Source: an uncultured Bacillaceae bacterium
GTDB lineage: Bacteria > Bacillota > Bacilli > Bacillales > Caldibacillaceae
Assembly (NCBI GenBank): GCA_937951955.1
Contig: CALGAD010000029.1
Coordinates: 1 to 45,352 of the forward strand
Direction of reading: 5' to 3'
DNA length: 45,352 nucleotides
Part shown: piece by piece, positions 25,101-31,174 of the stretch
Numbering within the stretch: position 1 is the first letter of the stretch
How the letters are laid out: each line of letters opens with the position of its first letter
Notes under the pieces: model-generated
The model's database searches: none
What the model saw: the letters and a program-made list of their open reading frames with translations, nothing else
Told to the model about the DNA's origin: nothing
Program-made: the position numbers and the translations under genes

Positions 25101-25724
25101 CTTGCCATTCGCGGTACAGGTAATATTTTAGGAGCACAACAGCACGGATTTATCGATTCCGTCGGCTTTGACTTATACAATCAAATGTTGAAAGAAGCGA
25201 TCGAAAAGCGAAAAGGAGAATTACCGCAAGAAGAAGAGCGGAACGTTGAAATTGATCTCGATATCGATGCATATATTCCGGAAAAGTATATTGCTGATGG
25301 TCACCAGAAGATTGAAATGTATAAGCGGTTCCGCGCGATCAAAACCCTGGATGATATTTCGGAACTGCAAGATGAAATGATCGACCGCTTCGGTGATTTT
25401 CCAGAACCGGTGGAACATTTGTTTACTATTTCTCAAATTAAAGTTTATTGCCAGCAGGCCGGAGTCGATCTCGTGAAAAAAGAAGGCAATGAAATCGTTA
25501 TCCTATTTAACAAGAATAATTCAGAATTGATCAATGTTGAAAAATTAGATACGATATACCGTTCCTTCGGGCGCATCGTCGGTTTCGGTATGTCCGGGGA
25601 AAAATTTAAAATTTCCATTCAGATTAAAAACTTTAGCTCTGATGCGGAATGGCTCACTGTTTTACAAAAATTAGCGCGCCATCTACCGGATATTATCCAG
25701 AAAGAGGTAAAAACTGTTTCCTAG
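22185..25724 (+). CDS. mfd: Transcription-repair coupling factor Mfd
   Basis: Displaces RNA polymerase stalled at DNA lesions and recruits UvrA. The 1179-residue protein has the UvrB-homologous N-terminal domains (about 1-350), the RNA-polymerase-interacting domain beginning near GDYVVHVNHGIGKYLG (about 505-520), a RecG-like translocase with Walker A GDVGYGKT (651-658) and DEEQ box (752-755), and the TRCF C-terminal domain. The ATG at 22185 follows GAGAGGAGGGG; the frame stays open back to 22062 across the fin terminator, which is not coding. B. subtilis Mfd has 1177 residues. Confidence 0.98.
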   Translation: MKGIVQLFKDNKDVHSIVAGIKEGLTEQLIAGLSGSGRSLYLATLYETTKQPHIIITYNLLQAQKLYDDLVQLVPEDEVFLYPANELMIADLNIASPELRAQRIATLNYLCSATKGIVIVPVAGLRKILPPKDIWQSHLLHWKVDDVIDLQTLVHTLVEMGYVRSDMVSSPGEFSIRGGIIDIYPLTEVDPIRIELFDDVIDSIRSFSVHDQRSKDKREEVFIGPASEYILEDRHYERIVTELEQKLANSLGRIKDVAVKERLAVQTQGEIELLRERQISDQIFKYVSFAYEKPASLLDYFPENTMICIDEISRVIEMIESLDKEEAEWKTSLLSEGKIVHDVEISHKLPELFLKSGRPILYFSLFLRSVPKVNPQNILNLSCKPMQNFHGQMHVLKTEMERWKKAGFTVIFLGEDEKRVEKLEQVLTDYSMEVIRNDSSQLLLHRAQILQGQLNSGFEFPMYKLAVINETELFNKRTRRKVPRKQNLTNAEKIQSYNELKIGDYVVHVNHGIGKYLGVETLEINGVHKDYLKIKYKGNDQLFVPIDQIHLVQKYVSAEGKEPKIYKLGGTEWKRVKKKVESSVQDIADDLIKLYAERQARPGFAFSPDTDLQREFEASFPYKETEDQLRSIAEIKRDMEKPRPMDRLLCGDVGYGKTEVALRAAFKAIMDGKQVAFLVPTTILAQQHYETMRERFQDYPISIGMLSRFRTRKEQQETIKGLKNGTVDIVVGTHRLLSKDVTFHDLGLLIIDEEQRFGVRHKEKIKQLKTNIDVLTLTATPIPRTLHMSLLGVRDLSIIETPPENRFPVQTYVMEYNEYLVKEAIERELARNGQIYYLYNRVEDIDRKTQQLSMLVPDARFIFAHGQMSESELENVMISFLNGEYDVLVSTTIIETGVDIPNVNTLIVENADRMGLSQLYQLRGRVGRSNRVAYAYFTYRKDKILSEVAEKRLQAIKEFTELGSGFKIAMRDLAIRGTGNILGAQQHGFIDSVGFDLYNQMLKEAIEKRKGELPQEEERNVEIDLDIDAYIPEKYIADGHQKIEMYKRFRAIKTLDDISELQDEMIDRFGDFPEPVEHLFTISQIKVYCQQAGVDLVKKEGNEIVILFNKNNSELINVEKLDTIYRSFGRIVGFGMSGEKFKISIQIKNFSSDAEWLTVLQKLARHLPDIIQKEVKTVS

Positions 25725-26002
25725 GTGGAAAATAGGGCGCCAAGCGTGTGGAATCACGAGACGGTGGATTTTATTTCTACCGATACCAGAATGTTGTAGT
25801 GAAAGAAAATGTTTTGGAATACGAATAGAACTTTCCAGATGAAAGATAATAATTATAAGCTTGGATACTCATTCCAATTGTAATTGAGCGAACCTGGCCT
25901 GTTCAATCCAATGAAAAAATTTTCATTCGCTTATTCATTTCGCGGGCGTGATTCGCAACAATTTCAGCAAGACGATCATCAAAGGAAAGTGAGGACACGT
26001 GA
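25725..26002 (+). other. Non-coding region between mfd and spoVT
   Basis: These 278 bases contain no gene and no clear mfd terminator. They hold an 18-bp palindrome, AATGAAAA-AA-TTTTCATT (25910-25927), and a possible forespore promoter, GAATA (25823-25827), 17 bp, GATAATA (25845-25851). Confidence 0.5.
25823..25851 (+). promoter_or_regulatory. Possible sigma-G promoter of spoVT
   Basis: GAATA (25823-25827), 17 bp, GATAATA (25845-25851) matches the forespore consensus at all but the first -10 base. It lies about 150 bp upstream of spoVT, farther than usual, so this is tentative. Confidence 0.4.
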
Positions 26003-26539
26003 ATGAAAGCTACTGGTATTGTGCGTAGAATTGATGATTTAGGTCGTGTCGTGATTCCGAAAGAAATCAGGAGAACATTGCGTATTCGTGAAGGTGATCC
26101 GTTAGAAATATTTGTTGATCGTGAAGGAGAGGTCATTTTAAAAAAATATTCCCCGATAAGTGAACTGAGTGATTTCGCAAAGGAATATGCGGAAGCTCTC
26201 TTCGATAGCTTAAGCAGTCCGGTTTTTATAAGCGATCGAGATGTGATTATCGCTGTCAGCGGTGCTTCCAAAAAGGAATATTTGAATAAAAACATCAGTG
26301 AATTAGTAGAGAAAACGATGGAAGAAAGAACCACTGTTTTAGAAACAACAACGGGAGCGATATCGATCGTTGATGGTCTGGAAGAAGAGTTCACATCATA
26401 CACGATCAGTCCGATTATTGCTGGTGGCGATCCTATTGGTACGGTTATTATCGTCTCCAAAGAGGAGACGCTAGGAGAAGTAGAGAAAAAAGCAGCAGAA
26501 ACGGCGGCCGGTTTTTTAGCGCGACAGATGGAACAATAA
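26003..26539 (+). CDS. spoVT: Stage V sporulation regulator SpoVT
   Basis: A forespore transcription factor that tunes sigma-G-dependent genes. The 178-residue protein has an N-terminal AbrB-type DNA-binding domain (KATGIVRRIDDLGRVVIPKE at 2-21, with EGDPLEIFVD) and a C-terminal GAF-like domain (about 55-178, including EEFTSYTISPIIAGGDPIGTV split over 130-150). Length equals B. subtilis SpoVT. GGACACGTG precedes the ATG at 26003. Its N-terminus is clearly homologous to AbrB encoded at 6.9 kb. Confidence 0.97.
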   Translation: MKATGIVRRIDDLGRVVIPKEIRRTLRIREGDPLEIFVDREGEVILKKYSPISELSDFAKEYAEALFDSLSSPVFISDRDVIIAVSGASKKEYLNKNISELVEKTMEERTTVLETTTGAISIVDGLEEEFTSYTISPIIAGGDPIGTVIIVSKEETLGEVEKKAAETAAGFLARQMEQ

Positions 26540-26557
26540 TAAGCGGGATCATCATCA

Positions 26558-26593
26558 AAGAAGAAGGCAGTTTGGCTGTCTTCTTTTTTATTG
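26558..26593 (+). terminator. Intrinsic terminator after spoVT
   Basis: AAGAAGGCAG pairs with CTGTCTTCTT (one G-U) around TTTGG, followed by TTTTATT. Confidence 0.85.
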
Positions 26594-26732
26594 ATTCAAG
26601 CGAAGGATATGGGGATAGAGAGTCAAACTTGGATTCATTTCTGCCACATAGTGCGCTACGACGACCATTATTTATTTTTCCCGTGCGCCTGGTATGATAG
26701 AATTAAATGAAACTGAAATAAGAGGGATGTTT

Positions 26733-28202
26733 ATGAATATTGTTACTGTTGTTGGATTAGGATCAGGGGATATTGATGATTTACCTTTAGGAGTCTACCG
26801 GTTATTAAAAAGAAGCGGAAAAACATTCTTACGGACAAAAGAACACCCTGTTGTTCGTGAACTGGAAGAAGAGGGAATACAATTTTTTTCGTTTGATCAT
26901 ATTTACGAATCCTTCGATACATTTTCCGATGTTTATGAAAAAATAGTCGAGACACTGCTAGCTGAAGCCGAAAAACAATCGATTGTATATGCTGTTCCCG
27001 GTCACCCACTTGTGGCGGAACAAACCGTGCAAATGCTTTTAGAGAGAGAAAAAGAAGGAAAGGTGACGGTAGAGTTAGCCGGCGGGCATAGTTTTTTAGA
27101 TGCGTTGTTCCAGGCTGCTACCTTTGATCCTATTGAGGGATTTCAATTACTTGATGCAACGAATTTCCACAAGAGTCAAATCCAGTTGCGCCAGCATGTG
27201 ATTATCGGACAGGTTTATGATGCGATAACGGCATCCCATGTCAAATTAGAATTGATGGAGCTCTTACCGGATACATATGAAATTTATGTGATCAAAAGTG
27301 CCGGAACGAAGAATGAGCGTGTCGAAAAGATTCCCCTTTATTTACTTGACCATGATTTTGATGTTCATAATTTAACGAGTATTTACGTTCCGCCGGTTCA
27401 AGATGAAACAATCTTGTATAAAGACTTTAACTATTTACGCGAGATCATCGCCACATTACGAGGACCGAATGGCTGTCCCTGGGACAAAAAACAAACCCAT
27501 GAGTCACTGAAAAGATACTTATTAGAAGAAGCGCATGAAGTGCTGGAAGCAATCGATGATCAGGATGATGATCATCTTGTTGAAGAGCTCGGCGATGTTT
27601 TGTTACAGGTGATGCTGCATGCTCAGATCGGGGAAGATGAAGGCTATTTTACAATTGAAGATGTGATTAGCGCGCTATCGAAAAAAATGATTCACCGCCA
27701 TCCCCATGTATTTGGTGATAAAAAGGTTGCGAGTGAACAGGAAGTCATCGCCAATTGGCAAAAACTCAAGGAGCAGGAAAATCCGAATAGAGAAAAGCGC
27801 TCGATTTTAGCCGATATTAATAAAGGGTTGCCCGCTTTAATGCAGGCGTACGAAATTCAAAAAACGGTGAAAAAGGTCGGTTTTGATTGGGGGGACTATC
27901 GCCCCGCTCTGGCAAAAGTGAAGGAAGAATTGACCGAATTTGAAGCAGAAATTGAAAATGAACAAAGTAAAGAAAAAATTACAATGGAATTAGGGGATTT
28001 GCTATTTGCCATTGTCAATGTCGCCCGTCTCCTGTCGATCTATCCAGAAGAAGCATTACTGGCAACGAATCGCAAATTTATCCGGCGTTTCCAGTATATC
28101 GAAGAGCAAGTAGAAAAAAGCGGAAAAGATTTCTCTGATTTTACCCTTGCTGAATTAGACCGATTTTGGGAAGAGGCGAAAATGATAGAAAAAAACTCCT
28201 GA
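26733..28202 (+). CDS. yabN: YabN: tetrapyrrole-methylase-like / MazG nucleotide pyrophosphohydrolase fusion
   Basis: A 489-residue two-domain protein. The N-terminal half (about 1-220; MNIVTVVGLGSGDIDDLPLG, PGHPLVAEQT, GGHSFLDALF) has the SAM-dependent tetrapyrrole methylase fold; its substrate is unknown. The C-terminal half is MazG (about 230-489; RGPNGCPWDKKQTHESLKR split, EEAHEVLEAI, EELGDVLLQV, and a second EELTEFEAE, MELGDLLFA set), an NTP pyrophosphohydrolase that removes aberrant nucleotides. ATG at 26733 is preferred to ATG 26727 because AGAGGG then has workable spacing. The stop lies within a short hairpin ahead of rqcP. The spoVB-like yabM is absent before it. Confidence 0.95.
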   Translation: MNIVTVVGLGSGDIDDLPLGVYRLLKRSGKTFLRTKEHPVVRELEEEGIQFFSFDHIYESFDTFSDVYEKIVETLLAEAEKQSIVYAVPGHPLVAEQTVQMLLEREKEGKVTVELAGGHSFLDALFQAATFDPIEGFQLLDATNFHKSQIQLRQHVIIGQVYDAITASHVKLELMELLPDTYEIYVIKSAGTKNERVEKIPLYLLDHDFDVHNLTSIYVPPVQDETILYKDFNYLREIIATLRGPNGCPWDKKQTHESLKRYLLEEAHEVLEAIDDQDDDHLVEELGDVLLQVMLHAQIGEDEGYFTIEDVISALSKKMIHRHPHVFGDKKVASEQEVIANWQKLKEQENPNREKRSILADINKGLPALMQAYEIQKTVKKVGFDWGDYRPALAKVKEELTEFEAEIENEQSKEKITMELGDLLFAIVNVARLLSIYPEEALLATNRKFIRRFQYIEEQVEKSGKDFSDFTLAELDRFWEEAKMIEKNS

Positions 28203-28212
28203 ACATCAGGAG
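28196..28212 (+). repeat. Hairpin at the yabN stop codon
   Basis: CTCCTGA (28196-28202) and TCAGGAG (28206-28212) form a perfect 7-bp stem with an ACA loop; the yabN TGA is in the left arm. No T-run follows, so it is not an ordinary terminator. Confidence 0.7.
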
Positions 28213-28238
28213 AAATAATCATGATAAGGAGGAACAAC

Positions 28239-28493
28239 ATGCGGTTAGATAAATATTTGAAAGTTTCCCGTTTAATTAAAAGACGGACCATGGCGAAAGA
28301 GATGGCCGATCAAGGTCGCGTACTCATCAATGGCAGACCGGGTAAAGCAGGGTCCAACGTGGAAGTGGGGGATGAATTAGAGATTCAGTACGGCAATAAA
28401 ATAGTAACGGTTCGCGTTGAAAAATTATTAGATACGACGAAGAAAGAAGAAGCAGCATCCATGTATACACTGTTGAAAGAAGAATTCCATTAA
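28239..28493 (+). CDS. rqcP: RqcP (YabO), S4-domain ribosome quality control factor
   Basis: An 84-residue S4 RNA-binding protein, Hsp15-like, which binds stalled 50S-peptidyl-tRNA complexes and works with RqcH to add alanine tails. The S4 fold covers residues 1-60: MRLDKYLKVSRLIKRRTMAK and the GRVLINGRPGKAGSNVEVGD region. ATG at 28239 follows AAGGAGGAAC, a consensus site. It is followed by yabP, yabQ and divIC as in B. subtilis. Confidence 0.95.
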   Translation: MRLDKYLKVSRLIKRRTMAKEMADQGRVLINGRPGKAGSNVEVGDELEIQYGNKIVTVRVEKLLDTTKKEEAASMYTLLKEEFH

Positions 28494-28516
28494 TGGAACA
28501 TTTCCCGGGGGATTCA

Positions 28517-28562
28517 GTTCTATTCTCAACTGGACAGGCATATTCTTTTTAGAGAATAGAAC
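28517..28562 (+). repeat. Perfect 11-bp inverted repeat spanning the yabP promoter
   Basis: GTTCTATTCTC (28517-28527) and GAGAATAGAAC (28552-28562) are exact inverse copies separated by 24 bp. A sigma-E-like promoter lies between and within them. The right arm ends 8 nt before the yabP ribosome binding site. No T-run follows. Confidence 0.85.
28519..28546 (+). promoter_or_regulatory. Probable sigma-E promoter of yabP-yabQ
   Basis: TCTATT (28519-28524), 14 bp, CATATTCT (28539-28546) resembles the sigma-E consensus (kmATATT-N14/15-CATACAmT). yabP and yabQ are sigma-E genes in B. subtilis. Confidence 0.5.
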
Positions 28563-28580
28563 GGAAATCGGGGGATGAAG

Positions 28581-28889
28581 ATGAACCAATTCCAAAATGA
28601 TCCATTAAAAAATCATAGAAATATACAAGAAGAGCACGATGTGATTTTAAAAGGACGGCGTCTTCTGGACATCACCGGTGTGAAACAAGTGGAAAGTTTT
28701 GATAATGAGGAATTTTTGCTAGAAACGACGATGGGTTATCTGGCCATACGCGGTCAAAACTTGCAAATGAAAAATTTAGATGTTGATAAGGGAATTGTCT
28801 CGATTAAAGGGAAAGTTTTCGACTTAATGTATTTAGATGATCATCATGGAGATAAGGCTAAAGGATTCTTTAGCAAGTTGTTTAAATGA
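28581..28889 (+). CDS. yabP: Sporulation protein YabP
   Basis: A 102-residue protein of the YabP/YqfC family, needed for sporulation in the mother cell; molecular role unknown. The core HDVILKGRRLLDITGVKQVESFD (cut at about 19-41) and the GYLAIRGQNLQMKNLDVDKG region are characteristic. I chose ATG at 28581 rather than 28575 because GGGGGA immediately precedes the earlier codon, too close for initiation. Its TGA overlaps the yabQ ATG by 4 nt, so both are made together. Confidence 0.93.
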   Translation: MNQFQNDPLKNHRNIQEEHDVILKGRRLLDITGVKQVESFDNEEFLLETTMGYLAIRGQNLQMKNLDVDKGIVSIKGKVFDLMYLDDHHGDKAKGFFSKLFK

Positions 28890-29503
28890 GTCTATCCACC
28901 CAGCTAGCGACGATGTTAGCCATGGTAGGCATGGGCGGCTGGATCGGTATGGCCCTGGATACGTATGGTCGTGTATTTAGAAAGAAAAGTCAGCGCATGT
29001 GGCTTGTCTTTATGACCGATATTCTCTTTTGGATTGTCCAGGCCCTGCTTATCTTTTACGTACTTTATTTAGTAAACAACGGGGAAGTTGGTTTTTATAT
29101 CATACTGGCCATCGTTTGCGGCTTTAGTGCTTACCAGAGTTTATTCAAAACCATCTATATGCATATATTGGAAAGGCTGCTTTCATTAATTAAATGGATA
29201 TATCGCCTGGTTAAACGAATTGTGACGATTTTCCTTATCAAACCGATTGTCTTCATCTTCACCGGCCTGTTCCAAATAGCGCTATGGATCGGTAAAGGAA
29301 TGTACATTCTTATTCGAGCAATCTTAAGGATGATTTACCGCCTTTTGATATTTTTCTTAAGACCTTTTTTCCATTTTGCAAAATACTTGTGGAACTTCCT
29401 TCCAGAATCATTTAGAATAAGGGTGACAGCATTTTTTAAAACAATTAAAAATATTAGCGTGAAAACGGTACAATTCATAAAAACGAGAATAAAGAGAAAA
29501 TAA
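28886..29503 (+). CDS. yabQ: Sporulation membrane protein YabQ
   Basis: A 205-residue integral membrane protein required for cortex formation. I see hydrophobic segments near residues 5-22, 35-62 and 66-84, a long amphipathic/hydrophobic stretch (about 100-165) rich in I, F and L, and a basic C-terminal tail. The N-terminal MGGWIGMALDTYGR motif is the family signature. It overlaps yabP by ATGA and precedes divIC. Confidence 0.93.
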   Translation: MSLSTQLATMLAMVGMGGWIGMALDTYGRVFRKKSQRMWLVFMTDILFWIVQALLIFYVLYLVNNGEVGFYIILAIVCGFSAYQSLFKTIYMHILERLLSLIKWIYRLVKRIVTIFLIKPIVFIFTGLFQIALWIGKGMYILIRAILRMIYRLLIFFLRPFFHFAKYLWNFLPESFRIRVTAFFKTIKNISVKTVQFIKTRIKRK

Positions 29504-29546
29504 AAGAGATTAATAGAATCAACACGGTGCAAGGGGGCCAGTGAGG

Positions 29547-29921
29547 ATGAGCCATCATCGTCGTCATATACCAATTGTGAATGATGATTATATGAGGCAA
29601 CAAGAGATGGAAATGATCGCGAAACAAAGGCGGAAGAAAGGCTTGATACGAAGGCTGACCGTGTTTTTCGCTTTCGTTTGCATTGTTTCCTTTGCGTTTA
29701 TCAGAGCAATTCATGCACAAGAGTCCTTACTTGCAGAAAAGCAGGAAGAATTACAGCGATTAGAGGAAAAAAGTGCAGAACTAAAGGAGCAGCAAAAACT
29801 CCTGGAAGAAGAAATCATTAAGTTACAAGATGATGAATATCTCGGAAAGTACGTACGGAAGGAATTATTATTATCAGAAGATGGCGAGATTATTTTCGCA
29901 GTACCGGAGGACGGGGAATAG
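29547..29921 (+). CDS. divIC: Cell division protein DivIC
   Basis: A bitopic membrane component of the FtsL-DivIC-DivIB divisome subcomplex at the septum. The 124-residue protein has a basic cytoplasmic N-terminus, one membrane segment (about 34-53, LTVFFAFVCIVSFAFI) and an external coiled coil (about 58-100, rich in E, K, L and Q) followed by the DEEYL-like DDEYLGKYVRKEL motif. ATG at 29547 lies 9 nt after AAGGGGG; a GTG at 29541 in frame is only 3 nt from it. Confidence 0.95.
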   Translation: MSHHRRHIPIVNDDYMRQQEMEMIAKQRRKKGLIRRLTVFFAFVCIVSFAFIRAIHAQESLLAEKQEELQRLEEKSAELKEQQKLLEEEIIKLQDDEYLGKYVRKELLLSEDGEIIFAVPEDGE

Positions 29922-29938
29922 GGAAATTCCGGCAATCA

Positions 29939-29968
29939 TTGACTTATTCATTTGCGATTGCGTATAAT
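29939..29968 (+). promoter_or_regulatory. Sigma-A promoter of yabR
   Basis: TTGACT (29939-29944), 18 bp, TATAAT (29963-29968), 48 bp ahead of the yabR start. Confidence 0.78.
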
Positions 29969-30015
29969 ATATCTAAGTGTATTTTTTTATCAGTTTAAGG
30001 AGGAAATTCTTTTTT

Positions 30016-30420
30016 ATGTCAATTGAAGTAGGCAGCAAGTTACTCGGTAAAGTAACGGGAATTACTAATTTTGGTGCTTTTGTAGAGCTGCCAGAGGGCT
30101 CAACTGGACTCGTTCACATCAGCGAAGTGGCCGACACGTATGTAAAAGATATTAATGATTATTTGAAAGTCGGCGATGAAGTTGAAGTGAAAGTGTTGAA
30201 TGTTGGGAAAGATGGCAAAATTGGTTTATCTATTAAAAAGGCTAAAGATCAGGGCAACAATCGACCAGCAAATCATCGGAAACGAACACCGCAACGAAGA
30301 AACGACATTGATTTTGAGCAAAAAATCGCACGCTTCTTGAAAGAAAGCGAAGATCGCCTTTCCTCATTGAGACGTCATACAGAATCACGACGGGGAGGAC
30401 GGGGATCAAGAAGAGGGTAA
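30016..30420 (+). CDS. yabR: YabR, S1-domain RNA-binding protein
   Basis: A 134-residue protein with one S1 RNA-binding domain (about 1-72: KLLGKVTGITNFGAFVELPE, GLVHISEV, VKVLNVGKDGKIGLSI) and a basic, arginine-rich tail (about 75-134). Related S1 proteins include general stress protein 13. AAGGAGGAAATTC lies ahead of the ATG at 30016; the longer frame from 29977 begins in the promoter leader. Own promoter and terminator make it monocistronic. Confidence 0.93.
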   Translation: MSIEVGSKLLGKVTGITNFGAFVELPEGSTGLVHISEVADTYVKDINDYLKVGDEVEVKVLNVGKDGKIGLSIKKAKDQGNNRPANHRKRTPQRRNDIDFEQKIARFLKESEDRLSSLRRHTESRRGGRGSRRG

Positions 30421-30495
30421 CTTGTTGTCTAACAAATTATGAAGTAATCGGTTTGTCGTGTAATGGAGCATCATGCTTTTATATAATATAAGAAT

Positions 30496-30527
30496 ATAAA
30501 AGGTTGCCTCGGGCAACCTTTTTTAAT
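30496..30527 (+). terminator. Intrinsic terminator after yabR
   Basis: AAAGGTTGCC (30499-30508), loop TCG, GGCAACCTTT (30512-30521), then TTTAATT. Confidence 0.9.
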
Positions 30528-30533
30528 TACAAT

Positions 30534-30573
30534 AAAAAAGCTTTGATTCAAAGTAATGAATCAAAGCTTTTTT
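30534..30573. terminator. Bidirectional terminator between yabR and tRNA-Met
   Basis: A perfect 16-bp stem, AAAAAAGCTTTGATTC (30534-30549) with its exact inverse (30558-30573), 8-nt loop. With A6 on one side and T6 on the other it can stop transcripts from both strands; it is well placed to end the - strand tRNA transcript. Confidence 0.85.
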
Positions 30574-30631
30574 GATTTATCCATGTATGTCCGCGGCATA
30601 TGTCGTTTTTTAATCATAATCCAGCTTTTCA

Positions 30632-30777
30632 CAGTCTAGCTTCTGCCCCTAGCGCCTAGAAAACTTCCGAAACCTTCCTGTTGATAAGTCAACATCGGCT
30701 TGCACAATTCATCGTGTTTCCTTTATCTCCGTTCGGTTTTGGCCTTTTTTTCGCGCCTGTCTCTGGCGTAAGCTTTC
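30632..30777. repeat. Degenerate copy of a dispersed Bacillaceae intergenic repeat
   Basis: The pattern AGTCTAGCTTCTGCCCCTAG, then GCGCCTAGAAAACTTCCG, a GATAAGTCAAC block, CGGCTTGC, TTTCCTTTATCTCC and a terminal GGCGTAAGCTTTC matches in order the segments of a repeat of about 150 bp that I recall from many Bacillus and Geobacillus intergenic regions (typically tctagctccagcgcctag ... aagtcaac ... gcttgc ... tttcctttatctcc). Recognition is from memory; only one copy is in the window, so repetition cannot be shown here. It abuts the 3' end of the tRNA gene. Confidence 0.5.
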
Positions 30778-30781
30778 TTAA

Positions 30782-30855
30782 TAGCGGTGGAGGGAATCGA
30801 ACCCCCGACCTCACGGGTATGAACCGTACGCTCTAGCCAGCTGAGCTACACCGCC
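30782..30855 (-). tRNA. tRNA-Met (CAT), elongator
   Basis: A 74-nt tRNA on the - strand with GGCGGTG acceptor, GTAGCTCAGCTGG D-arm, anticodon loop GGTTCATACC (anticodon CAT), and TTCGATTC T-loop, closely resembling B. subtilis elongator tRNA-Met. The first pair is G-U, also present in B. subtilis. CCA is not encoded (the next bases are TTA), so CCA must be added after processing. A likely promoter is upstream and a bidirectional terminator downstream. Confidence 0.95.
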
Positions 30856-30871
30856 ATAAACACCAATTTTT

Positions 30872-30900
30872 ATCTTATAATGGACAGTAAAAAAAGTCAA
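30872..30900 (-). promoter_or_regulatory. Probable promoter of tRNA-Met
   Basis: On the - strand TTGACT (30895-30900), 17 bp, TAAGAT (30872-30877). A TATAAG with 15-bp spacing overlaps and may be the true -10. Confidence 0.55.
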
Positions 30901-30958
30901 TACGGGAGAAAATTATGAATAGACAGAATGCGGTTTTGCTATTTTACTAGTTTTCGAT

Positions 30959-30966
30959 TTGTCGAA
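30959..30966 (+). promoter_or_regulatory. Candidate distal Spo0A box upstream of spoIIE
   Basis: TTGTCGAA is an exact match to the core 0A-box sequence (TTGTCGAA). It is about 150 bp upstream of the spoIIE -35 element, which is far for activation, so its role is uncertain. A second near match, AGTCGAAA, occurs at 31080-31087. Confidence 0.4.
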
Positions 30967-31079
30967 TCATAGCAATCCGAAAATCTCCTGTTGTCCATTG
31001 GCGATTGTGCTAGAAAAGAGGATGTGGCAATTAAAAAATTGAAGAGAATTGTTTGATTTTCCCATATTTCGTAAATAAA

Positions 31080-31144
31080 AGTCGAAAGATTTTTCCGATT
31101 TTTCAGAAGATATGACAAATTTCTCCTCTAGCACTGACTATAAT
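31080..31144 (+). promoter_or_regulatory. Spo0A-dependent sigma-A promoter of spoIIE
   Basis: ATGACA (31112-31117) and a perfect TATAAT (31139-31144) are separated by 21 bp, the abnormal spacing known from Spo0A-activated sigma-A promoters such as spoIIE and spoIIG. The 0A-box-like AGTCGAAA (31080-31087) lies about 25 bp upstream of the -35 element. Confidence 0.68.
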
Positions 31145-31174
31145 AGAGAAAAATGTGGTGAGGGGGATTTATCG

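Noticed and set aside
25903..26460. 185-codon open frame on the - strand opposite spoVT
   Set aside because: It is antisense to a fully convincing spoVT with its own start and terminator. It arises from codon bias on the opposite strand and resembles no protein I know.
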